Part shown: positions 1 to 9,538 of the stretch, in pieces
How positions within the stretch are numbered: position 1 is the stretch's first letter
Layout: each line of letters begins with the position of its first letter
NCBI RefSeq assembly: GCF_003999975.1
Contig: NZ_RJAC01000024.1
Location: forward strand, 46,268 to 110,267
Length of the DNA stretch: 64,000 nt
Origin: Actinoplanes solisilvae
GTDB taxonomy: Bacteria > Actinomycetota > Actinomycetes > Mycobacteriales > Micromonosporaceae
Direction of reading: 5' to 3'
Made by a program: the position numbers and the translations under genes
The notes under the pieces: model-generated
The model's input: only the letters and a program-made list of their open reading frames with translations
Told to the model about the DNA's origin: nothing
The model's database searches: none

Positions 1-229
1 CCGGTCCGGCATGAACCGCAAGTTCACCAGGTTCCCGGCTCCGGTCCGCACGTTGGCCACTCTCACCCGGACCACGGTAGACGACCGACCTGCCACCACC
101 GCAAACGCCTGAACGCGACGTCTTCTCGCATTTGACGTGACACCTGTGACTGGGGGCACAGCGACGCACCTGACATGCTTGCCGCAGTCGCGTCATTGCC
201 TGACGGCCGAACCGGATTGTGGGCAGCGG

Positions 230-811
230 ATGCTCAACCGCGATCGACGCATCGCCGGCGCAGCCGACCTCGTCGGCGCGGGCTCGGCGATGGCCGTCGG
301 CGTGTTCGGCTGGCTAGCGGCGCACACCCTCAACTTCTGGATCATCGCGCACAGTCACCACGGCGCACTCAGTACGACCGAACGACACGTCCACCAGGCC
401 ACGGCCGCGGCAACAATCGTCGCCGGCGGCCTGGCGACGGCGGCATTGGTCACCGCTGCCCTTGTCGGCGGTCACCGCGCCGCACCCCGCCGCTCCACCG
501 TGCACGTCGCTGTCGGCCTTTCCGCCGCGGCGTTCCTCGGCGCCGACACGATCGAGCACACGCTGCTCGGTATCGACAGCACCCCACCCCAGGCGATCCT
601 GCTCGGCCTGCTCCTGCACGCGGGGTTCGGCGCCGTCTCGTCGCTCTACTGGCTGCGGTTCACCGACAGCGTCTGTTCACTGGCCACCCCCGCGACGACA
701 AGTCCGGCCGAACCGGCGGCGCGTCCCGAGCCCGCCGAGCACGAGACCCCGCGCCGGCGGCGACTCGTCTGGGCGTACGCGGTCGCCGGTCGCGCACCTC
801 CCGCCTGCTGA
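230..811 (+). CDS. Small four-helix membrane protein, unknown function
   Basis: I do not recognise this protein. From the ATG at 230 it is 193 aa with four hydrophobic segments, roughly residues 13-40, 58-82, 90-114 and 120-145, followed by a Pro/Ala/Arg-rich cytoplasmic-looking tail. Several histidines lie in or near the membrane segments (HTLNFW, HSHH, EHTLLG, LLHAGFG), which might bind heme or metal; that is inference only. A GTG at 137 in the same frame would add 31 residues of low-complexity sequence, so the later ATG, preceded by a GGGCAG stretch, is preferred. It stands alone, with a methyltransferase on the same strand about 160 bp downstream. Confidence 0.55.
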   Translation: MLNRDRRIAGAADLVGAGSAMAVGVFGWLAAHTLNFWIIAHSHHGALSTTERHVHQATAAATIVAGGLATAALVTAALVGGHRAAPRRSTVHVAVGLSAAAFLGADTIEHTLLGIDSTPPQAILLGLLLHAGFGAVSSLYWLRFTDSVCSLATPATTSPAEPAARPEPAEHETPRRRRLVWAYAVAGRAPPAC

Positions 812-969
812 CGTCATCCACCTTGAGGTCATCCCGCGGCATGTCGCGGGAGGGCTGAACGCCTGCGTCCCGCCATTGCGGCGGGCACGCCGTTCGACGT
901 CATCCGGCGGCAGCCGCCGCCATCCTGCCGACCGCCGTGGCCCTCGAGCGCCGCGGCAGAGGAGCAGAC

Positions 970-1722
970 ATGTCAGCACAAGCACGTTCTTCCCGAGCGC
1001 AGCGCGCCCAGGTGGTGATCCGCCGCCGCGCCGGCACCCTGACCCGGGCGATCCAGGTCGCACTTCAGCGCGGCGGCTGGCTCGCCGCCGCCCGCGAGGG
1101 CGCCCACCTCGCCGGCGAACTCATCTCCCGCCCGGCGCACCGATGGTACGAGCAGCGTCTCGAACGCACCTGGACCCTCGACACCCGCACCGACACCGGC
1201 GTACCCCACGCGACCCCGCTCGCGAGTTTCGACGACGCCGTCGGATACTCGCCGATCCCGATCCACCACTTCCGGCGGCTGCTACGCCGCCTGCCGCTCG
1301 ACACACCACAGGACTACACCTTCGTCGATCTCGGCTGCGGCAAAGGCCGAACCCTCGTCCTGGCTGCCCGGCACGGCTTCCGTCACGTCATCGGCGTCGA
1401 ACTGGACACCCGGCTCAGCGACATCGCCCGCACCAACGCGGCCGCGGCTCCCACCGCCGACACCGACGTCACGGTGCACAACCTCGACGCCGCCACCTAC
1501 GACTGGCCGGCCACCCCAACGGTGATCTTCCTGTTCAACCCGTTCGGCGCCGACACGCTGAACGCGGTCGTCACGAACGTCGTCAAGTCACTCGACGCGG
1601 CGCCGCGTCAGGTGGTCATCGCCTACTTCAACCCCGTTCACGATGAGGTCCTCGAGACGTACCCGACGCTGCGCCGGACCGCCCACGCACGACATTGGAC
1701 GATCTACGAATCGGTGATCTGA
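970..1722 (+). CDS. Class I SAM-dependent methyltransferase
   Basis: A 250-aa protein with a class I methyltransferase fold. Motif I (VDLGCGKGR) lies at about residues 119-127 and is followed by an acidic residue ending beta-2 (GVELD), the usual ribose-binding position. A later strand VIFLFNPFG matches the motif IV region of this superfamily. The first 100 residues are Arg/Ala-rich and may form a substrate-side cap. The ATG at 970 is chosen because GAGGAG ends 5 bp upstream; a GTG at 937 in frame has no such site. The substrate cannot be predicted. A strong hairpin directly follows the stop, so this gene probably ends its transcript. Confidence 0.8.
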   Translation: MSAQARSSRAQRAQVVIRRRAGTLTRAIQVALQRGGWLAAAREGAHLAGELISRPAHRWYEQRLERTWTLDTRTDTGVPHATPLASFDDAVGYSPIPIHHFRRLLRRLPLDTPQDYTFVDLGCGKGRTLVLAARHGFRHVIGVELDTRLSDIARTNAAAAPTADTDVTVHNLDAATYDWPATPTVIFLFNPFGADTLNAVVTNVVKSLDAAPRQVVIAYFNPVHDEVLETYPTLRRTAHARHWTIYESVI

Positions 1723-1729
1723 CCGGGAC

Positions 1730-1762
1730 GCGCCCCCGCGTTCCGCGAGTTCGCGGGGGCGC
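1730..1762 (+). terminator. Strong stem-loop terminator after the methyltransferase gene
   Basis: A perfect 11-bp stem pairs 1730-1740 (GCGCCCCCGCG) with 1752-1762 (CGCGGGGGCGC), with an 11-nt loop. It begins 7 bp after the stop codon at 1722. There is no T-tract, which is common for actinobacterial terminators. Confidence 0.75.
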
Positions 1763-1969
1763 CCTCTCCTCATGTCAGCGCCCAGCGATCGGTATCTCGA
1801 TCGGCGCCGCCCGCGGGCACCCGGATCAGTCACCGGGCAGGCGAATTACCGGGTGGCCGGGCCGCGGCGGCAAATGTCCGGCGGTGGCTCGGGATACATG
1901 GTGGCGGCCGAGGTGAGGTCCGGTTACAAATGGTCTGAGATTCGCGACGGCCGGACGGATCGGTGTGCG

Positions 1970-3097
1970 ATGAGAATTCTGACAGCGACTATTGACGCGG
2001 GTGGCAACACGCCGCCGACGGTGGCGATCACCGCCGAGCTGATCCGCCGAGGCCACGAGGTCCTCGTGCTCGGTCATGGCAGTCAGCGGGCGGCCTTCGC
2101 GGCCACCGGTCAACGCCTGCGAGAGTGGTCGAGCGCCCGCACGTGGAGCCCCCGAGCCGACCACCCCGATCTGCGCACCATGCTCTCCTGGCTGCCGCTC
2201 GCCTCCGACCCCGGCTACGGTCGCGACATCGCGGCAGCAGTCGGCACGGATCGCGTCGATCTGGTTCTGACCGATTGCATGATTCCAGGGGCGCTGCGGC
2301 AGATCCGCGCCACCGGCGTCCCCGTAGCCATGCTGGTACACGCATACTCCGGCTACTGGCGTACGCAATGGTCTCGCAAGAGCCCGATGGGCACGTGGCT
2401 CCGTCTGACCGGCGCACATCCGGGGCGGCGTGGGGCGTTGCCCGATCGGCTGGTGGTGACGACACTGCCGCAGCTTGACGTCATCCCGCAGGACCGTGGG
2501 CTTTTGCCGGCCCCGACGGTCCAGACCGGCCCGGTCTTCGGCTCGGCGCCGACATCAGCCGCCCGGGCCGACGGCGACGCTCCCCTGCTGATAAGCCTGA
2601 GCACGATCAGTTACCCGGGTCAACAGGCATGCCTCCAGCGCATTCTCGACGCTTTCGACGGCATGCCCGTACGGGCCGTGGCCACGGTCGGCACGTCGGT
2701 GAACGCCCGCGGGCTGCGGCCGCCGTCGAACGTCACGGTGCGCGCGTTCGCCTCCCACACGGAGATGATGCCCCGGATGAGCGCGATCATCGGCCACGGC
2801 GGGCACGGCACGACGATGCTCGCCCTGGCTCACGGGCTACCGGTCCTCATGTTCCCGCAGAGCGGCCACACGGACCAGCCGCTCGTCGCCGCTTCGGTGG
2901 CGGCGGCCGGTGCTGGTCTGACCCTGCCCCGCGAGACGGAGGTGGCCCAGATCAGAAGCAGCATCCTCCGGTTGATCACCGATCGGGAGCTCCGCCGTCG
3001 AGCCGCCCGGCTCGGCGAGCAGTTACGCGCGGTCGACGGCGCGACCGCCGCCGCTTCCGCTCTGGAAAGCCTGGTCAAGGAAAAGGCTGGGCCCTGA
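1970..3097 (+). CDS. GT1-family (MGT-like) glycosyltransferase
   Basis: A 375-aa GT-B glycosyltransferase of family 1. It begins with the Rossmann start MRILTATIDAGG and a helix typical of macrolide/UDP-glycosyltransferases. The C-terminal donor-binding signature is at about residues 275-305: GHGGHGTTMLALAHGLPVL followed by FPQSGHTDQPL. Such enzymes transfer a sugar from a nucleotide donor to a small-molecule or lipid acceptor; the acceptor here is unknown. The ATG at 1970 is preferred to an upstream in-frame ATG at 1772 because the extra 66 residues show no family resemblance. No biosynthetic cluster surrounds it. It converges with the receiver gene at 3182-3538. Confidence 0.8.
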   Translation: MRILTATIDAGGNTPPTVAITAELIRRGHEVLVLGHGSQRAAFAATGQRLREWSSARTWSPRADHPDLRTMLSWLPLASDPGYGRDIAAAVGTDRVDLVLTDCMIPGALRQIRATGVPVAMLVHAYSGYWRTQWSRKSPMGTWLRLTGAHPGRRGALPDRLVVTTLPQLDVIPQDRGLLPAPTVQTGPVFGSAPTSAARADGDAPLLISLSTISYPGQQACLQRILDAFDGMPVRAVATVGTSVNARGLRPPSNVTVRAFASHTEMMPRMSAIIGHGGHGTTMLALAHGLPVLMFPQSGHTDQPLVAASVAAAGAGLTLPRETEVAQIRSSILRLITDRELRRRAARLGEQLRAVDGATAAASALESLVKEKAGP

Positions 3098-3099
3098 TC

Positions 3100-3138
3100 A
3101 CCGGCGATATCGAGCCCTCAGTACGCCCCCTCGCCGGT
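3100..3138. terminator. Possible bidirectional hairpin between convergent genes
   Basis: Inverted arms ACCGGCGA (3100-3107) and TCGCCGGT (3131-3138) flank a long 23-nt loop between the convergent glycosyltransferase and receiver genes. The long loop makes this a weak candidate. Confidence 0.3.
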
Positions 3139-3181
3139 TCGGCTTCGGAAGGATCGGTTCGATGCCGCGATCGTGGCAGCC

Positions 3182-3538
3182 TTACCCGCCGAGCACACGG
3201 CGCACGGCCGCGGCGGACAGCTCCGTCTTGGGGACGAATCCGGCCACGGGCGCCTCGGCGATCAGGTCGGCGTAATCGGCCTCGGCATACGAGGAGATCA
3301 TGACAATGCGAACCGCGTGCCCGTCGGCGACCAAGTCCCGGGCCACGTCGAACCCGGACTCCCCGCCCAGGCGGATGTCGACCAGGACCGCGTCCGGGCG
3401 CAGTTCCGCCACGCTTCGAAGGGCCGCGGCGCGGCTGCCGGCGACCCCGGCCACGATCAGGCCGTCGCGTTCCAGGGCGGCTCGGGCGACAGCGAGGAAG
3501 TTCTCGTCGTCGTCCACGATCACGCACCGCAGCTGCAC
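3182..3538 (-). CDS. Stand-alone response regulator receiver protein
   Basis: A 118-aa receiver domain with no output domain. The acidic pocket is D9-D11, the phospho-acceptor D54 (VLVDIRLGG), the switch serine S82 (MISSY) and the conserved lysine K104 (FVPKTE). It starts at a GTG. It lies 57 bp downstream of the giant histidine kinase gene on the same strand and is the obvious phosphotransfer partner of that kinase (inference from context). Without a DNA-binding domain, phosphorylation must act through a protein partner or serve as a phosphate sink. The receiver sequence resembles the NarL/LuxR class, which fits the HisKA_3-type kinase next door. Confidence 0.85.
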   Translation of the reverse strand: MQLRCVIVDDDENFLAVARAALERDGLIVAGVAGSRAAALRSVAELRPDAVLVDIRLGGESGFDVARDLVADGHAVRIVMISSYAEADYADLIAEAPVAGFVPKTELSAAAVRRVLGG

Positions 3539-3595
3539 AACGCCATCGTTCCAGCCGGCCGAACCCCGCGCATTGAAGGTAGCAGGGGGGGTAGA

Positions 3596-6500
3596 TCATC
3601 CCCGCCGGGCGGAACTGGCATCGGCGGTGGCGATCGGAAGCTCCGCGGTCAGGCTTGTCCCGCCGCCTTCCGGGCTGTCGAGCCGCAGGCTCCCGCCGAG
3701 CGCCTCGACCCGGTCCTTGAGCCCGCCCAGGCCGGTGCCACCGGCCAGCGTGGCGCCCCCGATGCCGTCGTCGGTCACCGTGACACGCAGCAGCCGGTCC
3801 ACCAGCTCGGCGCGGATGCTGACGACCGAGGCGCGCGCGTGCTTGACCGCGTTGGTCAGTGCTTCGGCGACGAGGTAGTAGGCGCTGACCTCGACGTGCT
3901 CCGGGAACCGTTGGTCGACGAGCAGGTCCAGTTCGACCGGGAGCAGCGAGCGCCGGGCGAGCCCTCGAAGCGCGGGGCGCAGGCCACCGCTGGACAGGAC
4001 GGCGGGGTGGATACCGCGGGCGATCTCGTGCACCTCCTCCAGGGCATCGGTGGCCGCGGTCACCGCGTTCCCGAGCTGAGCCCGCAACTCGTCCAGCTCG
4101 CGCGGAACCGTCGCCTGCACGTCGCGTAACCGCAGTGCCAGCAGGACCAGCCGCTGCTGGGCGCCGTCGTGCAGGTCTCGCTCGATGCGCTGGCGCGCCT
4201 GGTCGGCGGCGGCGACGATCCGCGCTCGGGAGGCGGCCACCTCGCCTCGCGCCTCGGCGTTCGCGATGGCGGTCGACACCAGCTCGGCGAACGCGGTGAG
4301 CCGGTCCTCGCTGTCCGGGGGCGGCACCTCGTCGCTGGTGGACCCGGCCAGCAGAATGCCCCACAGGCGGCTCTCGGCCCTGACCGGCACGCCCACCGCC
4401 GCCTGCAAGCCCCAATCGCGTACGGCGACCTGGCCGATCGCGCCGGTGGCGTCGGCCCGGTACGTTCGCGCCGGCTGATGCGTACGGTGGACAAGGGTGC
4501 TGACGTTCACTCCGCCGAGCGGCAACCGGGCGCCCAAAGGCATCGGCGACGCACCCCAGCGGCCGACGATCTCGATCATCTCGGCCTCGTCGTCGTACCG
4601 GAACAGGGCCGCGAAATCGACCGCGAGCAGCTGCCCGGCCTCCGCGGCCACCGCGGCGAACACCGACTCCGGCGGCTCGGCCCGGGCGACCCGGGTCGCC
4701 ACCCGCCGCAGAGCCGCTTGCTCGTCGGCGATGCGCCGGTATTCGGCGTACAGCTGGGCGTTGTCGAGGGAGACCGCGAGCTGCCCGGCGATGAGGCCGA
4801 CAGCCTCCAGCCGTTCGGTGGTGAAGGCGCCGCGAATGAGGCGGTTCTCCAGCAGGAGCACCGCACGCAGCGCGCCTCGTCCGAAGACCGGCACGGCCAG
4901 CAGCGAACAGCAGGTGACGCCGTCGAAGTACGGGTCGCGGGCGAACCGGTCGTCGCTGGTGGCGTCGCTCACCGCCAGCGGTTCCTGGGTCCGCCGCAGG
5001 TAGCGCAGGACCGACATCGGTGCGTCGGGACTGCCCGCCGGTCCGGAGAGCACCCAGTCCCGCTGGGCCTCGTCCCACAGCACCAGGTCCACGCCGGTGG
5101 CGCCGGCCATCGCGCTCAGCACCTCCGCCACGCGGGCATGCAGTTGTTCGAAGCTGGTTTCCGAGCTCAGGGCTCGCGCGGCCGACATGATGCCGAGGAG
5201 GTCGGTGGCGCCTGTGGTCATCGGCACCCACGGCGGACGGTCGCCTTCGCCATCGGCGGACGGGTTCAGCCCCGGGTAGGCCCATTCCATCTGCTCGGAT
5301 TTAGCCACCGCGCCCCAGGCGAGGTATTGCCCATGGGCCTGGGCGAGGAGCTCATAGCCGGTGTGTTCCAGGCCGTGGGCGAGCGAGAAGCGGCCGGCGC
5401 GCTCGGTGATCAGCGCCTTGTGCCACGGGCGCTGCCGCCTTTCGACCTCCCTGCGGGCGGAGTCGAACGCGAAAGCCGCAGCACGGAAGTCGCCCACCGT
5501 CCACGCCTGCTCGGCCTCCACGAGCCGCAACAGGTGCAGGAAGTTGTCGGGCGCGTCGGCGGCACGGGCGCCCAGCCACCGCAGCACGCCGTCGAGTTCG
5601 GTCAGCAGGACGGCGCGATCGGCGCCCTGCGCGGACCGGGCCTGCCCGGCCAGGCCGTACAGCGGATAGGCCAGGGCGCTCATCGAGAAGCCGGTGATGA
5701 CCGGCAGCAGCCGCACCGCCGCCGCCCCCTGCCGCGCCACCTCGGCCGGGTCGCCGAAGATGGCCGCGGCGATCGCCCGGCACAGGTGGACGTGGATCAC
5801 CACGAGCGGGTTGCCCGCGTACTGGTCCACGGGGATCACCGCGGGGGACGCGGCCGAGCCCTCCCGGCGGAGCACGTCGGCCAGCCATTGATAGCTCGCC
5901 AGCCACTGCGACGTCGGCTCGGTGCCGGTGCGCCGCGCGAAAGCCTGGGCCGCGGTCACCTGCGCCATGCAGGTGTCCAGGACCGGCCCGCAGTCCAGCA
6001 GCCCCACCACCGTCTGGTGGTAGGTGTAGCCCGCGTTCGTCAGGTCGCCGCCCGCGACCAGCCCCTCGCGGGCACGCAGGCTTTCCTGGACGCTCTTCTC
6101 CACCGGCTCGAACCAGGACTCCAGGAACGACACGACCAAGCGAGCATGCGAGGTTTCGGGCTCGAAGGGCCGGGTCTCGGCCAGGGCGAGAATCCGCCGG
6201 GCCACGCGGTACGCCGCAGCGTAGTCACCTCGCTGGGTGATGGCGTGGAAGGCGGCGTTGGCGGCCGACCCGACCAGGGTGTGGCCCGGTCCGTGTTCGG
6301 TCCAGATCCGCAGCGCCTCCAGGCCCACCCACGAGAACATGGCCTGGTCGCCGACGAAGTACACCGGGGAAAGCATCGCACTGAGCAGGCTGCCCGCCGT
6401 CAGCAAGGCCGGGTCGGTGAGGTCGGGGCGGGTCGCGTCGACGTGATCGGCGCGGTCCAGCCACTGATACATCCGGGTGAACTGCCGGTCGACCGCCGAC

Positions 6501-9016
6501 GGCATGTGCTCGGCGTCCGGGACGTCGATGCCGCACTCGCGCAGCGATCTGACCACCAGAGCGATGGCCTCGGGAAAACGATTCCGGTGGGTCAGGCCCT
6601 TCACCTGAAGCGCCGTCGCGGTGGAGCGGTCCAAGATGGACGTGGCCAGTCCCTCCAGCACGCGGTAGTCCTCGTCCGCCTCCTCCAGCCGCCCCAGGCT
6701 GTAGAGCGCGGCGTGATCCAGGGTGTGCAACTCGATGAGCGCCTCGGTGCCGGCCTGATCGGCCAGGGTGAGCGCGGCCGCCAGCAAAGCGTGCACCAGC
6801 GAGAATTCCCCGATCTGGGTCACCTCGTCGGCGGCCCGCCGCAGCAGCGTGGCCGCGGCCCGGCGCTCGGCGGGCTCGGTGACCGCACCGGCCACCGGGA
6901 GGTACTGCTCGGCCGCGACCGCGAAGAGGCCGGGCACCACCGCGAGCCGCCGCGCCATGGCCAGGTGCAGTTCAGCCCGGCGATCCGGCCCGAGCCCGCT
7001 CAGCACGTCCTCCCGGATGCGGTCGTGCCGGAACCGCACCGCCGCCGCGGCCCCGGCCTCCGTCACCAGAATGCCTTCCCGCAGGGCCGGCGCCAGGACA
7101 TCGCCCAGGTGGGGTTCGGCGGTCGCGATCTCGAGCACGCTCAGCTGGGCGCGCCCGCCGAGGCAGGCCATCGCCTCCACCGCCTGCCGGGACCGCACGG
7201 GCATGGCCGCGATCCTGGTGGCCGACAACCCGCCGGCCTCCGCCCCGGCCAGATGCTCCCGTACGGCCTCCGTCTTCCACCGCCAGCCGTCCGGCCCGGC
7301 GCTCAGCACTCCGCCACGTCGGAGGGCGTTGAGCAGTTCCACGGTCTCGTACGGGTTGCCCCGGCAGTGCGGCTCCAGCACCGCGCCCAGCTCCGTCACC
7401 GCGTCGGCGGGCACGTGCAGCGTCTCGCCCAGCAGGGTGAGGAAGTCATGCCCGGTGAGATCGGCCAGACTCAGGTGCGGCACGGCGGCCTCGCTCCACC
7501 GGGACAGCATGGCGGCCAGGGGGTGCGACGGATCCACCTGCCCTTCCCGGTACGCCGTGACCAGCAGCAGTCCCTCGGTTCCCTCGTTGCTGAGCACCAT
7601 GTCCACGAAACCGAGCGGCACGCCTCCGCCCCACTGCAGGTCGTCGATGAAAACCACGAGCGGGCGCCTGCGGGAGGCCACCGCGCGTAGGGCTCCGGCC
7701 GCCACGAGTTGTGCCCGGACCCCCGCCGTCAACGGGTCGCCGAGCTCGCCCGGCCCCAGCAGTGTCGCGAACTCCGGCACCACCGTGGCGAGCAGGCCAG
7801 CGTTCGCGCCGAGCGCCCGCAGCATCCGTACGCGGATCGCGGCCACCTCGTCCTCGGGTTCGGCCAGCAGCAGGCGGCCGAACGACGTGAAAGCCTGTTG
7901 CACCGCGTTGAATTCCTGGTCGCGGCGGTACTCGTCGAACTTGCCCGAGACGAACCAGCCGCCCGCGGCGGTGACCACCGGGCGCAGCTCGTCGGCCAGC
8001 GCCGTCTTGCCCACCCCGGACGGGCCACTGATCATCACCCCCGCGCATCGCCCGGACAGCGCGAGTGAGAAGGCCTCCGTCAAGGCGGCCACCTGCTTTT
8101 CCCGGCCCACCAACCGGGACGGCGGCAGCAGCCGTACGGGAAAGTCGTGCTCTCCGACCAGGAACTCGCCGGGCTCGGGGGTGTCGCGCTGCTGCTCAAG
8201 ATCGTGGACCACGCCGTCGGCCGACTGGTAGCGGTTGTCGGGCTCCTTCTCCAGCAAATGAAGGATGATCTTCGACAACGTCTCCGGTATGTCGGGATTG
8301 ACGGCCCTCGGCGGAACCGGCAGCCGGGTTAGATGGTCATGCACCAGGCGGAAGGGGTCACTGGTGCCGAACGGCGGCTCGCCGGTGCCGAGCTCGTAGA
8401 GGACCGCACCCAACGCGTACAGGTCGGCCCGCTGGTCCACCGCCCGGCCGGTCCGTCCGGTCTGTTCCGGCGCGAGGTATGCCAGTGTCCCTGGAATCTC
8501 GGTATGGTGCGTGAAGGCCGGGCGAATCTCGGCGATCGACGTGGCGAGGGCGAAATCCACGAGGGTGAGCGTGCCGTCCGCGTCGACCACGACGTTGGCC
8601 GGGGTCAAGTCACGGTGGATCACCTCGCGGCGGTGCAACTCGGCTATGGCGCGGGCCAGGCCGAGCGCGAACCCGGCCAGATCGCGCGCGGGCACCGGTT
8701 TCGGCAGATCCGCCAGGGTGCCGACGCCGGCGTCGGCCAGCATGATGGAGCCCTCGTGCGGTGGTTCGTCCCCCAGCTGAGCCACTCCCGCCGCACCGCG
8801 CAGTCGCTCCAGGATGGCGGTCTCATGCCGCAGGCGGGACTCGGCCTCCGGGCCCAGCGGTTCCTTCGCGACCAGCGTGCGACCCGCACGGAACAGCCGG
8901 ACGACCCGCGTGTGGTTACTTTCGTGCACGACCGCGAACCGCACGGACGGAACCAGGCCATCCGCCATCCCGCACCCCCACCCCTGGCCGAAGATCCTCC
9001 TCATCCTTACGCCCAT
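3596..9016 (-). CDS. Giant Ser/Thr kinase - AAA ATPase - GAF - histidine kinase sensor
   Basis: A 1,806-aa soluble multidomain signalling protein. Domains in order: a protein-kinase-like domain (about 25-285) with Lys51, HRD at 134-136 and a DFA (154-156) in place of DFG; an AAA/predicted-ATPase module with Walker A GPSGVGKT (331-338) and Walker B VVFIDD near 454-459; a long helical TPR-like region; two GAF domains (about 1270-1420 and 1435-1590); a HisKA_3 dimerisation helix with phospho-acceptor His near 1616 (ERDLHDGAQQRL); and a HATPase domain with the N box (EALTNAVKHA) and DDGIGG. The architecture matches known trifunctional kinase/ATPase/sensor-kinase proteins. Its likely target is the receiver protein just downstream. 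The gene follows the VOC gene by 23 bp and may share its promoter. Alternative in-frame starts exist at 9004 and about 8968. The signal sensed is unknown. Confidence 0.9.
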   Translation of the reverse strand: MGVRMRRIFGQGWGCGMADGLVPSVRFAVVHESNHTRVVRLFRAGRTLVAKEPLGPEAESRLRHETAILERLRGAAGVAQLGDEPPHEGSIMLADAGVGTLADLPKPVPARDLAGFALGLARAIAELHRREVIHRDLTPANVVVDADGTLTLVDFALATSIAEIRPAFTHHTEIPGTLAYLAPEQTGRTGRAVDQRADLYALGAVLYELGTGEPPFGTSDPFRLVHDHLTRLPVPPRAVNPDIPETLSKIILHLLEKEPDNRYQSADGVVHDLEQQRDTPEPGEFLVGEHDFPVRLLPPSRLVGREKQVAALTEAFSLALSGRCAGVMISGPSGVGKTALADELRPVVTAAGGWFVSGKFDEYRRDQEFNAVQQAFTSFGRLLLAEPEDEVAAIRVRMLRALGANAGLLATVVPEFATLLGPGELGDPLTAGVRAQLVAAGALRAVASRRRPLVVFIDDLQWGGGVPLGFVDMVLSNEGTEGLLLVTAYREGQVDPSHPLAAMLSRWSEAAVPHLSLADLTGHDFLTLLGETLHVPADAVTELGAVLEPHCRGNPYETVELLNALRRGGVLSAGPDGWRWKTEAVREHLAGAEAGGLSATRIAAMPVRSRQAVEAMACLGGRAQLSVLEIATAEPHLGDVLAPALREGILVTEAGAAAAVRFRHDRIREDVLSGLGPDRRAELHLAMARRLAVVPGLFAVAAEQYLPVAGAVTEPAERRAAATLLRRAADEVTQIGEFSLVHALLAAALTLADQAGTEALIELHTLDHAALYSLGRLEEADEDYRVLEGLATSILDRSTATALQVKGLTHRNRFPEAIALVVRSLRECGIDVPDAEHMPSAVDRQFTRMYQWLDRADHVDATRPDLTDPALLTAGSLLSAMLSPVYFVGDQAMFSWVGLEALRIWTEHGPGHTLVGSAANAAFHAITQRGDYAAAYRVARRILALAETRPFEPETSHARLVVSFLESWFEPVEKSVQESLRAREGLVAGGDLTNAGYTYHQTVVGLLDCGPVLDTCMAQVTAAQAFARRTGTEPTSQWLASYQWLADVLRREGSAASPAVIPVDQYAGNPLVVIHVHLCRAIAAAIFGDPAEVARQGAAAVRLLPVITGFSMSALAYPLYGLAGQARSAQGADRAVLLTELDGVLRWLGARAADAPDNFLHLLRLVEAEQAWTVGDFRAAAFAFDSARREVERRQRPWHKALITERAGRFSLAHGLEHTGYELLAQAHGQYLAWGAVAKSEQMEWAYPGLNPSADGEGDRPPWVPMTTGATDLLGIMSAARALSSETSFEQLHARVAEVLSAMAGATGVDLVLWDEAQRDWVLSGPAGSPDAPMSVLRYLRRTQEPLAVSDATSDDRFARDPYFDGVTCCSLLAVPVFGRGALRAVLLLENRLIRGAFTTERLEAVGLIAGQLAVSLDNAQLYAEYRRIADEQAALRRVATRVARAEPPESVFAAVAAEAGQLLAVDFAALFRYDDEAEMIEIVGRWGASPMPLGARLPLGGVNVSTLVHRTHQPARTYRADATGAIGQVAVRDWGLQAAVGVPVRAESRLWGILLAGSTSDEVPPPDSEDRLTAFAELVSTAIANAEARGEVAASRARIVAAADQARQRIERDLHDGAQQRLVLLALRLRDVQATVPRELDELRAQLGNAVTAATDALEEVHEIARGIHPAVLSSGGLRPALRGLARRSLLPVELDLLVDQRFPEHVEVSAYYLVAEALTNAVKHARASVVSIRAELVDRLLRVTVTDDGIGGATLAGGTGLGGLKDRVEALGGSLRLDSPEGGGTSLTAELPIATADASSARRG

Positions 9017-9039
9017 GGAGCCACGAAAGCGACCGGCAT

Positions 9040-9438
9040 TCAGCAGTTGAACCTGGCGATCGCCTCAGGGGTCACCGGGGTGAAGAAGTTGACCATGTTG
9101 CCGTCGGGGTCGCGGAACAGCATGGCCCGGTTGCCCCACGGCATCGTGGTGGGAACCTTCACGAAATCCGCTACCACGCTCCGCAGGTCGTCGTAGAGCG
9201 CGTCGACGTCGTCGACCAGGAATTCGATGATCGCGGTGTGGTTGTCGGCGGCCCGGGCCGAACCGGGTGCGAACAGCGGGACCGTACGGGTGCTGCCGAT
9301 CGCCAGGGTGCCGTGGGCGGTCCGCAGCTCGGCGAAGTCCTCATTGCCCCACACTGCCCGCACCCCCGTGACCTTCTCGTAGAAGCCGACGAGGCGGTTG
9401 ATGTCACCGGTGATGACGCGGATCGAGACGAAGTCCAT
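9040..9438 (-). CDS. VOC (glyoxalase/bleomycin-resistance superfamily) protein
   Basis: A 132-aa single-domain VOC protein: it opens with DFVSIRVITGDINRLVGFYE and ends with the typical FRDPDGNMVNFF strand. The family includes glyoxalases, dioxygenases and drug-binding proteins; the substrate here is not predictable. The ATG at 9438 is supported by a GGGAGAG site 6 bp upstream; the longer open frame to 9645 runs across the divergent WYL gene and is rejected. The gene is divergent from the WYL regulator across a perfect palindrome (9494-9520), so it is probably that regulator's target. The giant kinase gene begins 23 bp downstream on the same strand. Confidence 0.85.
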   Translation of the reverse strand: MDFVSIRVITGDINRLVGFYEKVTGVRAVWGNEDFAELRTAHGTLAIGSTRTVPLFAPGSARAADNHTAIIEFLVDDVDALYDDLRSVVADFVKVPTTMPWGNRAMLFRDPDGNMVNFFTPVTPEAIARFNC

Positions 9439-9493
9439 GGTTCTCTCCCTGCTCAGCGGGTCCGGGTGGACCGTCGCGACCGAGGCTAGGAGT

Positions 9494-9520
9494 AATACTG
9501 GACAGAATCGGTCCAGTATT
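9494..9520. promoter_or_regulatory. Perfect palindromic operator between VOC and WYL-regulator genes
   Basis: Arms AATACTGGAC (9494-9503) and GTCCAGTATT (9511-9520) are perfect inverted repeats around a 7-nt spacer. The element lies 18 bp before the WYL-regulator ATG and 55 bp before the VOC ATG. Position and symmetry suggest binding of the dimeric WYL regulator and joint control of both genes (inference). Confidence 0.75.
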
Positions 9521-9538
9521 GCCGGTAGAGTTCGTCGC

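Noticed and set aside
4169..7690. A 1,173-codon open frame on the plus strand
   Set aside because: It is antisense to the giant kinase gene; its translation is His/Gly/Arg/Gln-rich without domains, a usual artefact of high GC.
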